Part shown: piece by piece, positions 56,053 to 64,000 of the stretch
Layout of the letters: each line of letters opens with the position of its first letter
Position numbering within the stretch: position 1 is the stretch's first letter
Assembly: GCF_014873535.1 (NCBI RefSeq)
Contig: NZ_JADBEF010000001.1
Span: 8,060,001-8,124,000 of the forward strand
Direction: 5' to 3'
Source of the DNA: Nonomuraea africana
GTDB taxonomy: Bacteria > Actinomycetota > Actinomycetes > Streptosporangiales > Streptosporangiaceae
Length of the DNA: 64,000 nt
Translations under genes and position numbers: made by a program
Notes under the pieces: model-generated
Told to the model about the DNA's origin: nothing
The model's input: the letters and a program-made list of their open reading frames with translations, nothing else
The model's database searches: none

Positions 56053-57111
56053 ATGAGTGAAGCCCCGCGACATGTCACCGAGCTCGCCGACCGGCGGCTC
56101 AAGGCCAGGGCCGAGCGCGACTACGCCACCGCCGACGCGCTCCGTCAGGAGATCGAGCAGGCGGGCTGGCTGGTCCGCGACTCGGCCGACGGCTACCAGC
56201 TGACCGTGAAACCCCCCTTCGAGCAGTGGCCTTCGGTGCGCTCCATCCCGGTCTCCGCGGTGACGGAGGAGGCGGAACGCAAGCGGCTCGACCCGATCGA
56301 CGATCTCGCCCAGGCGGCCGAGCCGAGTGACGACATGGTGCACGCCCAGCGGACCTGGGATGCCAGCCTGGCGACGAACCGGCTCGACACGGCGGGCGTC
56401 GACCTGGAGCGGCAGCGGTTCGAGACCTCCGACGTGACGGTGAGCGTGGGCCTGCTGGTCGACGGGTGGGCCGACGACCTGCGCAGGTGCGTGGAGTCGG
56501 TGCTCCAGCACACCGGCGCCGCGATCCTCGCCCTCGACCTGGGGAACGTGCACGGCGCGGGGGAGGCGCTGCACGAGCTGGCCGAGCGCCACCCCGAGCG
56601 GATCAGCGCCTGGCACGTCGCCGAGCAGCCGCACTGGCAGGGGGGTACGGCGGGCTGGGGCGCCGCCCGCGCCAAGCTGATGCGGCTGGACAGCGCGGAC
56701 GTGCACGTGCTCATGGAGACGTCCACGGTCCTGGAGGGGGACGCGCTCACCCCACTGGTGAAGGCGATCAAGGACGGGGCGGTCGCGGCGGGATGGAAGG
56801 GCGTGAACCCCGGCAGGGACGACACCGAGTGGAACGAGGCGCCGCCGGGACGGGTGCGGGCGCTGCTGGGATACCTGATGGCGGTGCGCAGGGGCGCGGC
56901 GCTGAAGGCCTTCCCCGAGAAGGCGCGCTACTACCGCAACGCGGACCTGGAGCTGTCGCTCGCGCTGGAGGGTCCGCTGGTGGTCCCCGAGGAGCGGCTG
57001 CCCGTACGGCAGGAGCGGCACCACGGCTACCACGACGTTTCCGCTGAGTACAGGGAGAGGGAGGCGCGCAGGAACTACGACGGCGTGTTGCGCATGCTGC
57101 GTTCCTCGTAG
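56053..57111 (+). CDS. GT2-like glycosyltransferase with CysRS-DALR-like N-terminal domain
   Basis: 352 residues. Residues about 15-55 (RRLKARAERDYATADALRQE, then IEQAGWLVRDSADG) resemble the C-terminal helical DALR-like segment of cysteinyl-tRNA synthetase. From about 125 to 300 the fold is GT2-like: VTVSVGLLVDGWADDLRRCV, VLQHTGAAILALDLGN, HVLMETSTVLEGDAL. Neither domain has a complete catalytic set that I can place. It lies directly before murB on the same strand (gap 11 bp), which suggests co-expression, but the function is not known. Confidence 0.7.
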   Translation: MSEAPRHVTELADRRLKARAERDYATADALRQEIEQAGWLVRDSADGYQLTVKPPFEQWPSVRSIPVSAVTEEAERKRLDPIDDLAQAAEPSDDMVHAQRTWDASLATNRLDTAGVDLERQRFETSDVTVSVGLLVDGWADDLRRCVESVLQHTGAAILALDLGNVHGAGEALHELAERHPERISAWHVAEQPHWQGGTAGWGAARAKLMRLDSADVHVLMETSTVLEGDALTPLVKAIKDGAVAAGWKGVNPGRDDTEWNEAPPGRVRALLGYLMAVRRGAALKAFPEKARYYRNADLELSLALEGPLVVPEERLPVRQERHHGYHDVSAEYREREARRNYDGVLRMLRSS

Positions 57112-57122
57112 GCTTGTCGCTT

Positions 57123-58142
57123 ATGGGAGACCTGAGGCTGCTCGCGCCGTACACCACGCTGGGTCTGGGCGGGCCCGCCCGCGCCTACGAGGAGGCGGCG
57201 ACCGCCGAGGAACTGGTGTCGCTCGTGGCCGAGGCCGACCGGCGGGGGGAGCCGACGCTGATCCTGGGCGGCGGCAGCAACCTGGTGGTGTCCGACCAGG
57301 GCTTCGACGGACTGGTGATCAAGGTGGCGACGCGCGGGGTGACGGTCTCGCGCGACGGCGACCAGGTGGTGGTCGAGGCGCAGGCGGGCGAGGACTGGGA
57401 CCCGCTGGTCGCGCGCGCGGTGGCCGAGGGCTGGTCGGGGCTCGAATGCATGTCGGGCATCCCGGGCCTGGTCGGGTCGACGCCGATCCAGAACGTGGGC
57501 GCCTATGGTCAGGAGGTCGCCCAGACGGTGCGGTGCGTGCGGGTCTTCGACCGGCGCACCCGCGAGGTGCTCGACGTGGAGGCGCGCAGGTGCGGGTTCT
57601 CCTACCGCGACAGCGCCTTCAAGCGGGACCTGGGGCGGTACGTGGTGCTCGGCGTCACCTTCGCGCTCGACGTCTCGCCGACGTCGGGGCCGCTCACCTA
57701 CAAGGAGCTGGTGAACGGCGTGGGCGAGCGGGCGCCCCTGGACGAGGTGCGTGCGGCGGTTCTGGGGCTGCGCAGGGGCAAGGGCATGGTCCTCGACCCC
57801 GACGACCCCGACACCCGCAGCGCGGGGTCGTTCTTCACCAACCCGATCATCTCCGCCGGCGAGGCGACCGCGCTGGGTGACGGCACCCCCCGCTGGGACA
57901 TGCCGGACGGCTCGGTCAAGGTGCCTGCGGCATGGCTGATCGAGCAGGCGGGCTTCCCGAAGGGCTACGCGCGCGGTCCCGTGCGCATCTCGACCAAGCA
58001 CACCCTGGCGCTGACCAACCCGCACGGCCACGGCACGACCGCCGACCTGATCGCGCTGGCCCGCGAGGTGCGCGACGGCGTGCTCGCGAAGTTCGGCGTC
58101 ACGCTCGTCAACGAGCCCGTGATGGTCGGCTGCGCGCTCTAG
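57123..58142 (+). CDS. murB: UDP-N-acetylmuramate dehydrogenase
   Basis: 339 residues from ATG 57123. Class I MurB: FAD-binding motif LILGGGSNLVVSDQG, GLECMSGIPGLVGSTPIQNVGAYG, FSYRDSAFKRDL, SAGSFFTNPI with the catalytic Ser and the final Glu in VNEPVMVG. It reduces UDP-GlcNAc-enolpyruvate to UDP-MurNAc in the cytoplasm. The 3' end overlaps the convergent SnoaL-like gene by 4 bp. Confidence 0.95.
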   Translation: MGDLRLLAPYTTLGLGGPARAYEEAATAEELVSLVAEADRRGEPTLILGGGSNLVVSDQGFDGLVIKVATRGVTVSRDGDQVVVEAQAGEDWDPLVARAVAEGWSGLECMSGIPGLVGSTPIQNVGAYGQEVAQTVRCVRVFDRRTREVLDVEARRCGFSYRDSAFKRDLGRYVVLGVTFALDVSPTSGPLTYKELVNGVGERAPLDEVRAAVLGLRRGKGMVLDPDDPDTRSAGSFFTNPIISAGEATALGDGTPRWDMPDGSVKVPAAWLIEQAGFPKGYARGPVRISTKHTLALTNPHGHGTTADLIALAREVRDGVLAKFGVTLVNEPVMVGCAL

Positions 58143-58519
58143 CCCTGCATCCAGCGGGTGTCGGAGATCACCCAGTACTCCACGAACCTGCCGTTCTCGG
58201 CGCGCAGGATGTCGTGGCCGCTGAAGGCGACGCGGGCGTTCTCGGGAAGGGGCACGCCGGGGATGCCGCCCGTGTAGTCGCCCTCGAACGTCCAGCGGGC
58301 GGCCACGGTGTCGCCGTCGACGATCGGTCCGACGTCGAGCGTGACCATCACGTTCGTGAACGGCGCGTGGCCCTGCTCCAGGGCTCGCTTGAGCCCGTCG
58401 GGGCCGTGCACGTCCATGCCGGGCCAGTGGCCGACGAAGTCGTCCGACACCAGCTCGTCGGCCAGCTCGAAGTCGCCGTTCCACATCTCCAGCAGCCAGC
58501 GTCTGTACAGCTTGACCAT
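58139..58519 (-). CDS. SnoaL-like/NTF2-fold protein
   Basis: 126 residues from ATG 58519, with GAGGAT upstream. Pattern: LYRRWLLEMWNGDFELADEL, VSDDFVGHWPGMDVHGPDGL, TFEGDYTGGIPGVPLPENA, and C-terminal ENGRFVEYWVISDTRW. SnoaL-like proteins are cyclases, isomerases or orphan binding proteins. No partner here. Its promoter must lie in the 40 bp adjoining the riboswitch. Confidence 0.8.
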   Translation of the reverse strand: MVKLYRRWLLEMWNGDFELADELVSDDFVGHWPGMDVHGPDGLKRALEQGHAPFTNVMVTLDVGPIVDGDTVAARWTFEGDYTGGIPGVPLPENARVAFSGHDILRAENGRFVEYWVISDTRWMQG

Positions 58520-58541
58520 GCTGATATCCTCAGTTCGATAT

Positions 58542-58658
58542 GCCCGAAGGGGAGTAGTCCACAATTCGCGCGGTCGACATGCTGGCTCTTTTGCCCGGTC
58601 GCGTGAGCCTGTAACAGGCGGACGAGACCTTCGGCCTGGCAGCCATGCCGGGCCGAAG
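58542..58658 (+). promoter_or_regulatory. yybP-ykoY-type manganese riboswitch
   Basis: Upstream of the UPF0016 gene the leader carries GGGGAGTAG (58549-58557) and ACGAGACCTTCGGC (58623-58636), the two conserved loops of the yybP-ykoY class. The closing P1 stem forms between CCGAAGG (58544-58550) and CCTTCGG (58628-58634). The latter can instead pair with GGCCGAAG (58651-58658) in a second hairpin. That gives a two-state switch. Recognised from memory of the motif; not run through a covariance model. Confidence 0.75.
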
Positions 58659-58708
58659 TCGTGCTCCCCAGGTAACGCTTCAGGTCCGGCTGTGATGGAA
58701 GAGGACCG

Positions 58709-59275
58709 TTGGAAGCGTTCTGGATCAGTCTCGGCGTGATTTTCCTGGCCGAGCTGGGCGACAAGAGCCAGTTGATGGCCATGACGTTCGCCACTCGTTT
58801 CAAGACCTGGCCCGTGCTGGCCGGCATCACCATCGCGACCACGGCCGTGCACCTGGTCAGCGTGGCCGTCGGCGGGCTGATCGGCGACGCGCTGCCGACG
58901 ACGGCCATCTCGATCGCCGCGGGTGTCGCCTTCCTCGGGTTCGCCCTGTGGACGCTGCGCGGTGACGAGCTGACCGAGGAGGAGTCGCGCAAGGCCCAGC
59001 GGACGGCCAGGAACGCCGTGATCGCGGTGACGGTGGCGTTCTTCCTGGCCGAGCTGGGCGACAAGACCATGCTGGCCACGATCACGCTGGCCACGCAGCA
59101 CGGGTGGTTCGGCACCTGGATCGGGTCGACCGTGGGCATGGTCGCCGCCGACGCCCTGGCCATCGTGGTCGGGCGCCTGCTCGGCAAGCACCTGCCCGAG
59201 AAGGCCATCCGCTACGGCGCGGCCGCCGCCTTCGCGATCTTCGGTGCGGTCCTCCTGCTCGAACCCCTTTTCTAG
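58709..59275 (+). CDS. UPF0016/TMEM165-family cation (Mn2+) exporter
   Basis: 188 residues from the TTG at 58709, with GGAAGAGG 5 bp upstream. Six helices in two halves, each with the family motif E-x-G-D-K-(S/T): AELGDKSQLMAM (about residue 14) and AELGDKTMLATI (about 115). The family transports Mn2+ or Ca2+. The riboswitch before it supports manganese export. No other gene in the operon. Confidence 0.92.
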   Translation: MEAFWISLGVIFLAELGDKSQLMAMTFATRFKTWPVLAGITIATTAVHLVSVAVGGLIGDALPTTAISIAAGVAFLGFALWTLRGDELTEEESRKAQRTARNAVIAVTVAFFLAELGDKTMLATITLATQHGWFGTWIGSTVGMVAADALAIVVGRLLGKHLPEKAIRYGAAAAFAIFGAVLLLEPLF

Positions 59276-59291
59276 TACGGCAAGCCGCCAA

Positions 59292-59320
59292 GACGCCACC
59301 CCGCGCACGGGGTCGGCGTC
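59292..59320 (+). terminator. Terminator after the UPF0016 gene
   Basis: GACGCC (59292-59297) pairs with GGCGTC (59315-59320), extended by ACCCCG/CGGGGT with one bulge and loop CGCA, 16 bp past the stop codon; TGT follows. Confidence 0.65.
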
Positions 59321-59374
59321 TGTCCAGGGAGACGCGTCACCGGGAGCGCGGGGCGGGCCGCCGTGACGGAAGGC

Positions 59375-62257
59375 TCACACCGACAGCAGCGACAGCCGGT
59401 GAGCCGCGGCGGTGGCCTCGCCCCTGGTCGCGACCCGCAGCTTGGCGAGGATGTTGGAGACGTGCACGCTGACCGTCTTCGCCGAGATGAACAGCTCGGC
59501 CGCGATGTCCCTGTTGGTGCGGCCGAGCGCCACCAGGCGCAGCACCTCCAGCTCACGCGGCGTCAGCAGGTCGGCCGACGGCGTGGCGGCGCTCTCCTCC
59601 AGCAGCGAGACGCCGAGCCGGCGGGCCAGGCCCTCGATCTCGGCGACCAGCGGCGCCGCCGAGAGGGCGGTGCCGAGGGGATGGGCGGCGCGCAGTCTGG
59701 TGCCGGCGCCCTCCTTGTCGCCCGCGTGCGCCCGTACGGTCGCCGCCCGCAGCAGCGACTTCGCGCGGGCGTGCGGCCGTCCGAGCGTCGCCCACGCGTC
59801 CGCGGCGGCGTCGAAGTCGCCGGTGAAGGTCAGCCGGTAGGCCTCCGACACAGGGCCGCTGACCACGAGGGTGGCGGCCAGCTCGGTGGCCAGCGTGCGG
59901 ACGACCGCGGTCCTGTCGGGCACGATCGGCTCGGCCGCGTCGCACACGGTGCGGATCAGCGAGAGCGTCCGCCAGGCCAGCGCCGCCTTGTGGCTCTGGT
60001 TCGGCCGGGTGAGCAGGCGCTCGGCGACGGCGAGCGCGTGGTGCGGCTCGCCCTTGATCAGGTGCCAGCCGATGTGCAGGCGGGTGCTGTTCATGAGGTC
60101 CTGGACGAAGTCCTCGGGACGCTCCTTGAGCACACCGAGCTCGGACAGTATCGCCTCGAGCAGGTCGAGCTCGCCCCTGCCCAGCGCGATGTCGGCGCGC
60201 ACCCGGATGAGGTGGTGGCGGGTGCGCAGGGTGGGCCCGAGGCTGAGCGTGTGCTCGAGGACCTGGACGGACTCCTCCCACCTGCCCAGGCTCTCCAGGC
60301 ATTCGGCCAGGTTGCTGAGGATGAACGTGCCCGAGGCCCTGATCCTGCCGTACTTCTTGGCCAGCACCTCGCCCTTGCGGGCCAGCTCGATGGCCTCCTC
60401 GGAGCGGCCCAGCTCGTTCAGCGCGTCGATGTTGTTGCCCATGGCCCGCAGGATGAGCTGGCCGGAGCCGACCTCCTCGCCGAGGCGCATGGCGCGCGTG
60501 TTGGCCTCGAAGGTGCGCTCCACCTCGCCGTCGAGGGAGTAGCCGAGGGAGAGGTTGAGGATCAGGTCGCCCTCGATGACCCGGTCGCCGAGTTGCCTGG
60601 CCAGTGCCAGGCCCTCCTCGGCCAGCGCGGTGCCCTCGGCGACCTGGCCGGTGAGCATGAGGTGGCGGCTGAGCTTCACCAGCACGTCGGCGCGGGTGGG
60701 GCCGGGCTCGGGCACGAGGCTGAGCGCGTGGCGGAAGTTCTCGAGCGCGCCGGGCTTGGTCTTGGCGAGCTGGAGGTTGCCCCAGCGCACCAGCAGCGCG
60801 GCCACCCGCTCGGGCTCGGCCTCCTCTTCGAGCTCGGCGAGCGCGGCCTTGACGAACTTGACGCCCTTGTCGATGTCGGCGCAGGCATAGGAGGCCTCGG
60901 AGGCGCGCTCCAGCACCGCCGTGTGGTCGACGCCGATGTCGCCGCAGGCGCCCGGCACCTTGTCCCACAGCATGAGGACGCGTTCGAGCAGGGGGATGGC
61001 CTCGGTGTAGGCGAAGGCCTTGAACGACTTCTGCGCCGCCTCCCATGCCGAGATCAGCGCCCAGTGGTCGTCGCGCGCGCCGTACCAGTGGTGGGCGATC
61101 TCGACCGCGGCCCTGCCGCGAGGCACGAGCGTGCGGTCGCGGGAGATCTCCTCGGCGTAGCGGCCATGCAGGCGCTGGTGCTCGCCGGGGAGCAGTTCGT
61201 CGTGGACGGCCTCGCGGATCAGCGCGTGTCGGAAGACGTAGGCGCGGTTGTCGGCGATCTGCAGGACGTTCCCCGCGATGGCGGGGCGCAGCGCGGCCTC
61301 GAGGTCGAGGTCCGACAGGCCGCTGACGGCCGACAGCAGGGCGTGGCCGACCCGGATGCCGCCCGCGGCCGCGATGCGCAGGACGCGCTGGGTCTCCTCG
61401 GGAAGGCGTTCGACCGAGCCGAGGATCAGGTCGGTGAGGGAGTCGGGCACCTCGCCCGCGCCGTCGTCGCACTCCATCAGGGCCTCGACGAACAGTGGGA
61501 TGCCCTGGCTGCGCTGGTAGACGGTCTCGATGCGGGAGTAGAGCGGCGTGGCGCCGAGGATGCCCGCCATCTGCTCGGCGACCTCGTCGCGCGAGAGGCG
61601 CGGCAGGTCGAGTCTGAGCACGCCCGCCACCCGCCCGAGCTCGGCCAGGACGGGGCGGAGCGGATGCTGGCGGTGCAGGTCGTCCGAGCGGTAGGTCAGC
61701 ACCATGAGCACCTGCGACTCGCGCAGGTTGCGGCTGAGAAAGGCGATCAGGTCGCGGCTGGACCGGTCGGCCCAGTGGATGTCCTCGACGACGAGCACCA
61801 CGGGCCGCGACTCGGCGAGTCGTTCGAGCAGCGTGAGGAACTGCTCGAAGAGCCTGGCCCTGCCGGTGTCGGTGTCGCCGTCCGCGCTCGGCTCGCCGAA
61901 CTCGGGCAGCAGTCTGGCCAGGTCGCGCTCGGCGCCCTCGGGCAGCAGCGAGCCGATCCTGGCCGTGCCGATCTCTCTGACGAGCTGGCGGAGGGCCGCG
62001 GTGAACGGGGCGTAGGCGAGGCCGTCGCTGGACAGTTCGACGCAGCCGCCGAACAGCACGTGCGCGCCGTCGGCCGCCGCGCGCTCGGCGAAGCTCTGCA
62101 CCAGCCTGGTCTTGCCGACTCCCGCTTCGCCGCCCAGCAGGACGGCGGTGGCCGCGCCCTTGCGCGCCTCGTCGAAGGACTCCGTCAGGACCGACAGCTC
62201 CGCTTCCCGTCCCACGAAGACGGGACTCACCGATCGACCCATCACATCCTCAAGCAT
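59375..62257 (-). CDS. LuxR-family large ATP-binding transcriptional regulator (LAL)
   Basis: 960 residues from ATG 62257 (another Met at 62242 would remove five residues). An N-terminal AAA/ATPase module: Walker A GGEAGVGKTRLV, Walker B VVLVVEDIHWADRSSRD, then sensor and winged regions. The middle (about 330-870) has TPR-like helical repeats. The C-terminal LuxR helix-turn-helix is LTPRELEVLRLVALGRTNRDI followed by KTVSVHVSNILAKL. LAL regulators commonly control antibiotic or carbohydrate genes. Its targets are not evident in the window. Confidence 0.9.
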   Translation of the reverse strand: MLEDVMGRSVSPVFVGREAELSVLTESFDEARKGAATAVLLGGEAGVGKTRLVQSFAERAAADGAHVLFGGCVELSSDGLAYAPFTAALRQLVREIGTARIGSLLPEGAERDLARLLPEFGEPSADGDTDTGRARLFEQFLTLLERLAESRPVVLVVEDIHWADRSSRDLIAFLSRNLRESQVLMVLTYRSDDLHRQHPLRPVLAELGRVAGVLRLDLPRLSRDEVAEQMAGILGATPLYSRIETVYQRSQGIPLFVEALMECDDGAGEVPDSLTDLILGSVERLPEETQRVLRIAAAGGIRVGHALLSAVSGLSDLDLEAALRPAIAGNVLQIADNRAYVFRHALIREAVHDELLPGEHQRLHGRYAEEISRDRTLVPRGRAAVEIAHHWYGARDDHWALISAWEAAQKSFKAFAYTEAIPLLERVLMLWDKVPGACGDIGVDHTAVLERASEASYACADIDKGVKFVKAALAELEEEAEPERVAALLVRWGNLQLAKTKPGALENFRHALSLVPEPGPTRADVLVKLSRHLMLTGQVAEGTALAEEGLALARQLGDRVIEGDLILNLSLGYSLDGEVERTFEANTRAMRLGEEVGSGQLILRAMGNNIDALNELGRSEEAIELARKGEVLAKKYGRIRASGTFILSNLAECLESLGRWEESVQVLEHTLSLGPTLRTRHHLIRVRADIALGRGELDLLEAILSELGVLKERPEDFVQDLMNSTRLHIGWHLIKGEPHHALAVAERLLTRPNQSHKAALAWRTLSLIRTVCDAAEPIVPDRTAVVRTLATELAATLVVSGPVSEAYRLTFTGDFDAAADAWATLGRPHARAKSLLRAATVRAHAGDKEGAGTRLRAAHPLGTALSAAPLVAEIEGLARRLGVSLLEESAATPSADLLTPRELEVLRLVALGRTNRDIAAELFISAKTVSVHVSNILAKLRVATRGEATAAAHRLSLLSV

Positions 62258-62303
62258 GGCATGCCCTTTAGTGAGGTTACGACCGTTTTAGGGGGGGTGT
62301 GAG

Positions 62304-62333
62304 GCCCGGCCGCGAGGGAGGATGCGGCCGGGC
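62304..62333 (-). terminator. Hairpin after the small minus-strand gene
   Basis: GCCCGGCCGC (62304-62313) pairs with GCGGCCGGGC (62324-62333) around a 10-nt loop, 13 bp after the stop of the small gene and 47 bp before the LAL start. Likely terminator. Confidence 0.65.
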
Positions 62334-62346
62334 TCATGGGGGGCGC

Positions 62347-62499
62347 TCACGACTTCCTGAACTTGCTGAAGAGCGAGCGGTGACGGCGCTCGGACTCGCC
62401 CGACTTCTGCGCCTCGCGTACGCGGCGGTGCATGGCCGCCGCCTGACGAAGCTCCTTCGCGTGGGACTGCATGAGCTGGTACTCGATTTCCGGGTTCAT
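62347..62499 (-). CDS. Small conserved-looking protein (50 residues)
   Basis: 50 residues beginning MNPEIEYQLMQSHAKEL and ending SLFSKFRKS. GAGGAG lies close upstream of ATG 62499. It is Lys/Arg-rich and helical, with a basic, amphipathic C-terminal half. An earlier in-frame start (62562) is less likely because the added residues have unusual composition. Similar short proteins occur upstream of LAL or other genes in actinomycetes (memory, low certainty). Function unknown. Confidence 0.55.
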   Translation of the reverse strand: MNPEIEYQLMQSHAKELRQAAAMHRRVREAQKSGESERRHRSLFSKFRKS

Positions 62500-62663
62500 C
62501 GCCGGATCTCCTCTTTGGTGGTGCCACTTGCTGACATGTTCAAGAATCCGGCTAAGGCCCACCCCGCCACATCGGGCGGATGCCTTATCTCTGCCGAACC
62601 ATCGGCTTACGACTACCTAGGACACGCCTGAGGGCTGCCTTAGACCGGCGACGATGGTGCGCC

Positions 62664-63704
62664 GTGAAGCTTTGGACGATCATCGCGGCGGCCTGCGCGC
62701 TCCTCATCCCGGACGCTCCCGCCGCAGCTCACGGTCATGGGTGGCAGGTCTCGCTGGTCGGTGAGACCGGCATGTGGGGCGGCTTTCGCGAGGTCTCCTC
62801 CGGCGGGCCAGGGGACGCGTGGGTGATGCGCGCGGGACTGCCACCGCTGCGGTGGAACGGCGCCGAGTGGCGCGGCGAGACGGGTAAGGCGGGGCCGTAC
62901 CTGGTGAGGCAGGCGGGACAGGGCGTGATCTGGACCTTCACCGACGGCGCGGCGCGCGTGGACGTGCGGCGCCTGGCGGAGGGCCGGTGGAGCAGGCTGC
63001 CGATAGAGGCCGAGTCCGCGCACGTGACCGCGGCGGTGGCCACGGGGGCCGACGACTGCTGGGCGGCGGGGCTCAGGTTGTCGCGAGAGGGTATGACCGA
63101 CGGGCTCTGGCACTGGGAGGGACAGGCGTGGCGCACGATCGCCGCCCCGCTGCCGATCAGCGACCTCGCCGCGACTCCAGACGGGCAGGTCTGGGCGCTC
63201 AGCAGCCCGGGGGAGTCCAACCTCGGCTACGGGGGTGAGCGCACCGCCTCGATCCTGCGCTGGACGGGCGGGGAGTGGCTGCGCACGCCGATTCCCCCGA
63301 TCGCGCTGCCCGAGGAGGGCCACCTGGAGTTGAACGACATCGCCATGCCGTACGCCGGCCTCGGCTACGCGGTGGGGGCGATCACGGTGCGCGGCGTGCC
63401 GAGCGAGGCCGTGGTGCTGCGCTGGGACGGTGTCTCGTGGGAGCGGCTCCCTCATCGGCCGGCCGCGACCGCCTACACCCACGTGGCCACGGACGGCGGG
63501 AGCGGGCTGTGGCTGGCCGCCGCGCGGCGCGGCCGTCCCGACGCGCTGGTCCGGTTCGTGGACGGCGCGTGGTCGCAGGTCTCCGTCACCCCGGAGGGTG
63601 GCGCGGACGGCCACGTGCGGGGACTGGCCAACGTGCCCGGCACCCCACAGATGTGGGCCACGGTCGAGACCGGTGGGCGAAGCGCGGTGCTGAGTTACCG
63701 GTGA
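62664..63704 (+). CDS. Secreted beta-propeller-like protein
   Basis: 346 residues from GTG 62664. Signal peptide VKLWTIIAAACALLIPDAPAAA. The mature chain contains blades with Trp/Asp turns: SSGGPGDAWVMRAGLPPLRW, TGADDCWAAGLRLSREGM, ATPDGQVWALSSPGESNL, ILRWTGGEWLRTPI, ATDGGSGLWLAAARRGRP. Probably extracellular. Unrelated in sequence detail to the ECF-linked propellers at 25-29 kb. Function unknown. Confidence 0.72.
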   Translation: MKLWTIIAAACALLIPDAPAAAHGHGWQVSLVGETGMWGGFREVSSGGPGDAWVMRAGLPPLRWNGAEWRGETGKAGPYLVRQAGQGVIWTFTDGAARVDVRRLAEGRWSRLPIEAESAHVTAAVATGADDCWAAGLRLSREGMTDGLWHWEGQAWRTIAAPLPISDLAATPDGQVWALSSPGESNLGYGGERTASILRWTGGEWLRTPIPPIALPEEGHLELNDIAMPYAGLGYAVGAITVRGVPSEAVVLRWDGVSWERLPHRPAATAYTHVATDGGSGLWLAAARRGRPDALVRFVDGAWSQVSVTPEGGADGHVRGLANVPGTPQMWATVETGGRSAVLSYR

Positions 63705-63797
63705 AACGGATGATGCTGACGAAAAAGCAGCGAACATTCGGGCAGGTCCGGTTTGGAACTACCCATCTCGGTCGGCGATGCTGTGGTGGTGTCAACT

Positions 63798-64000
63798 GTG
63801 ACTACCTCGCTCGCGGACGTGGCCTCTTCGGACGCCACGCTGCGGGCCTTCCTGCACGGCCTTCCAGGTGTCGACCGGGTGGGCGCGGACCAGCGGGCGG
63901 CGATGCTCGGCACCCGCTCCATCAAGACGACCGCCAAGGCTCAGGCCATCGATCTGGCCATTTCGATGGTCGACCTCACCACCCTGGAGGGCGCCGACAC
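63798..64000 (+). CDS. deoC: Deoxyribose-phosphate aldolase, 3' truncated by window
   Basis: Only the first 67 or so residues are present. GTG at 63798 (two further GTGs at 63786 and 63789 are possible). They read LADVASSDATLRAFLHGLPG, then LGTRSIKTTAKAQAIDLAIS and MVDLTTLEGADT, matching the start of long actinobacterial DeoC. It cleaves 2-deoxyribose-5-phosphate to acetaldehyde and glyceraldehyde-3-phosphate. Confidence 0.8.
   Translation, partial: MTTSLADVASSDATLRAFLHGLPGVDRVGADQRAAMLGTRSIKTTAKAQAIDLAISMVDLTTLEGAD

Noticed and set aside
59363..62302. 979-residue plus-strand frame opposite the LAL gene
   Set aside because: Antisense shadow of a clear LAL regulator.

Overview
High-GC DNA with GTG/TTG starts, 4-bp stop/start overlaps, an ergothioneine gene cluster, actinobacterial-type KorAB, SigE-like ECF sigma factors, a spore-associated-protein homologue and HadA/HadB-type dehydratases. 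All of this points to an actinomycete chromosome, most like Streptosporangiaceae (Nonomuraea/Streptosporangium type); the genus is an inference.

Layout. 1-5.4 kb: end of a cell-surface polysaccharide locus (GT26 enzyme, GT2/GT4 fusion, two paralogous exported proteins, a decayed MFS exporter). 5.7-11 kb: methyltransferase, korAB (2-oxoacid:ferredoxin oxidoreductase), exported polysaccharide deacetylase. 11.1-23.8 kb: a reduced complex I cluster, nuoA-B-C-H-(antisense Ser/Thr kinase)-I-J-K-L-M-N. It has no nuoD, E, F or G, and NuoC, I, K and M carry long low-complexity tails or insertions. A same-orientation cluster of DnaA-box-like sites lies just before nuoI. 24-25 kb: degenerate repeats, then htpX. 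25.4-31 kb: an ECF sigma/membrane-propeller pair flanked by two secreted paralogues, a PPOX-fold protein and a membrane beta-helix protein.

31-33.6 kb: conserved block with Nudix, hadB, hadA, rpmG, tRNA-Met and tRNA-Thr. 33.8-50 kb: accessory, patchy region with peptidoglycan hydrolases, GNAT, DLH, a SapA-like protein, TrmO-like protein, DoxX, an ABC exporter with its TetR regulator, a second ECF/membrane-protein pair, a fatty-acid hydroxylase, AraC, VOC protein, tRNA-Tyr, YajQ, Nudix and several gene remnants (WYL, SnoaL, beta-lactamase fold, ArsR, tyrosine recombinase). 49.3-55.9 kb: an ECF sigma and zinc-binding anti-sigma immediately before egtABCDE. 56-64 kb: a DALR-like/GT2 fusion, murB, SnoaL protein, a yybP-ykoY-type manganese riboswitch with an UPF0016 exporter, a 960-residue LuxR-family regulator, small genes and the start of deoC.

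How genes may work together: KorAB makes reduced ferredoxin, and the Nuo set without an NADH module could be a partner for it (inference). EgtA-E form the full ergothioneine route. HadA/HadB form a heterodimeric dehydratase. TetR, the ABM protein and the ABC genes look like one inducible export unit.
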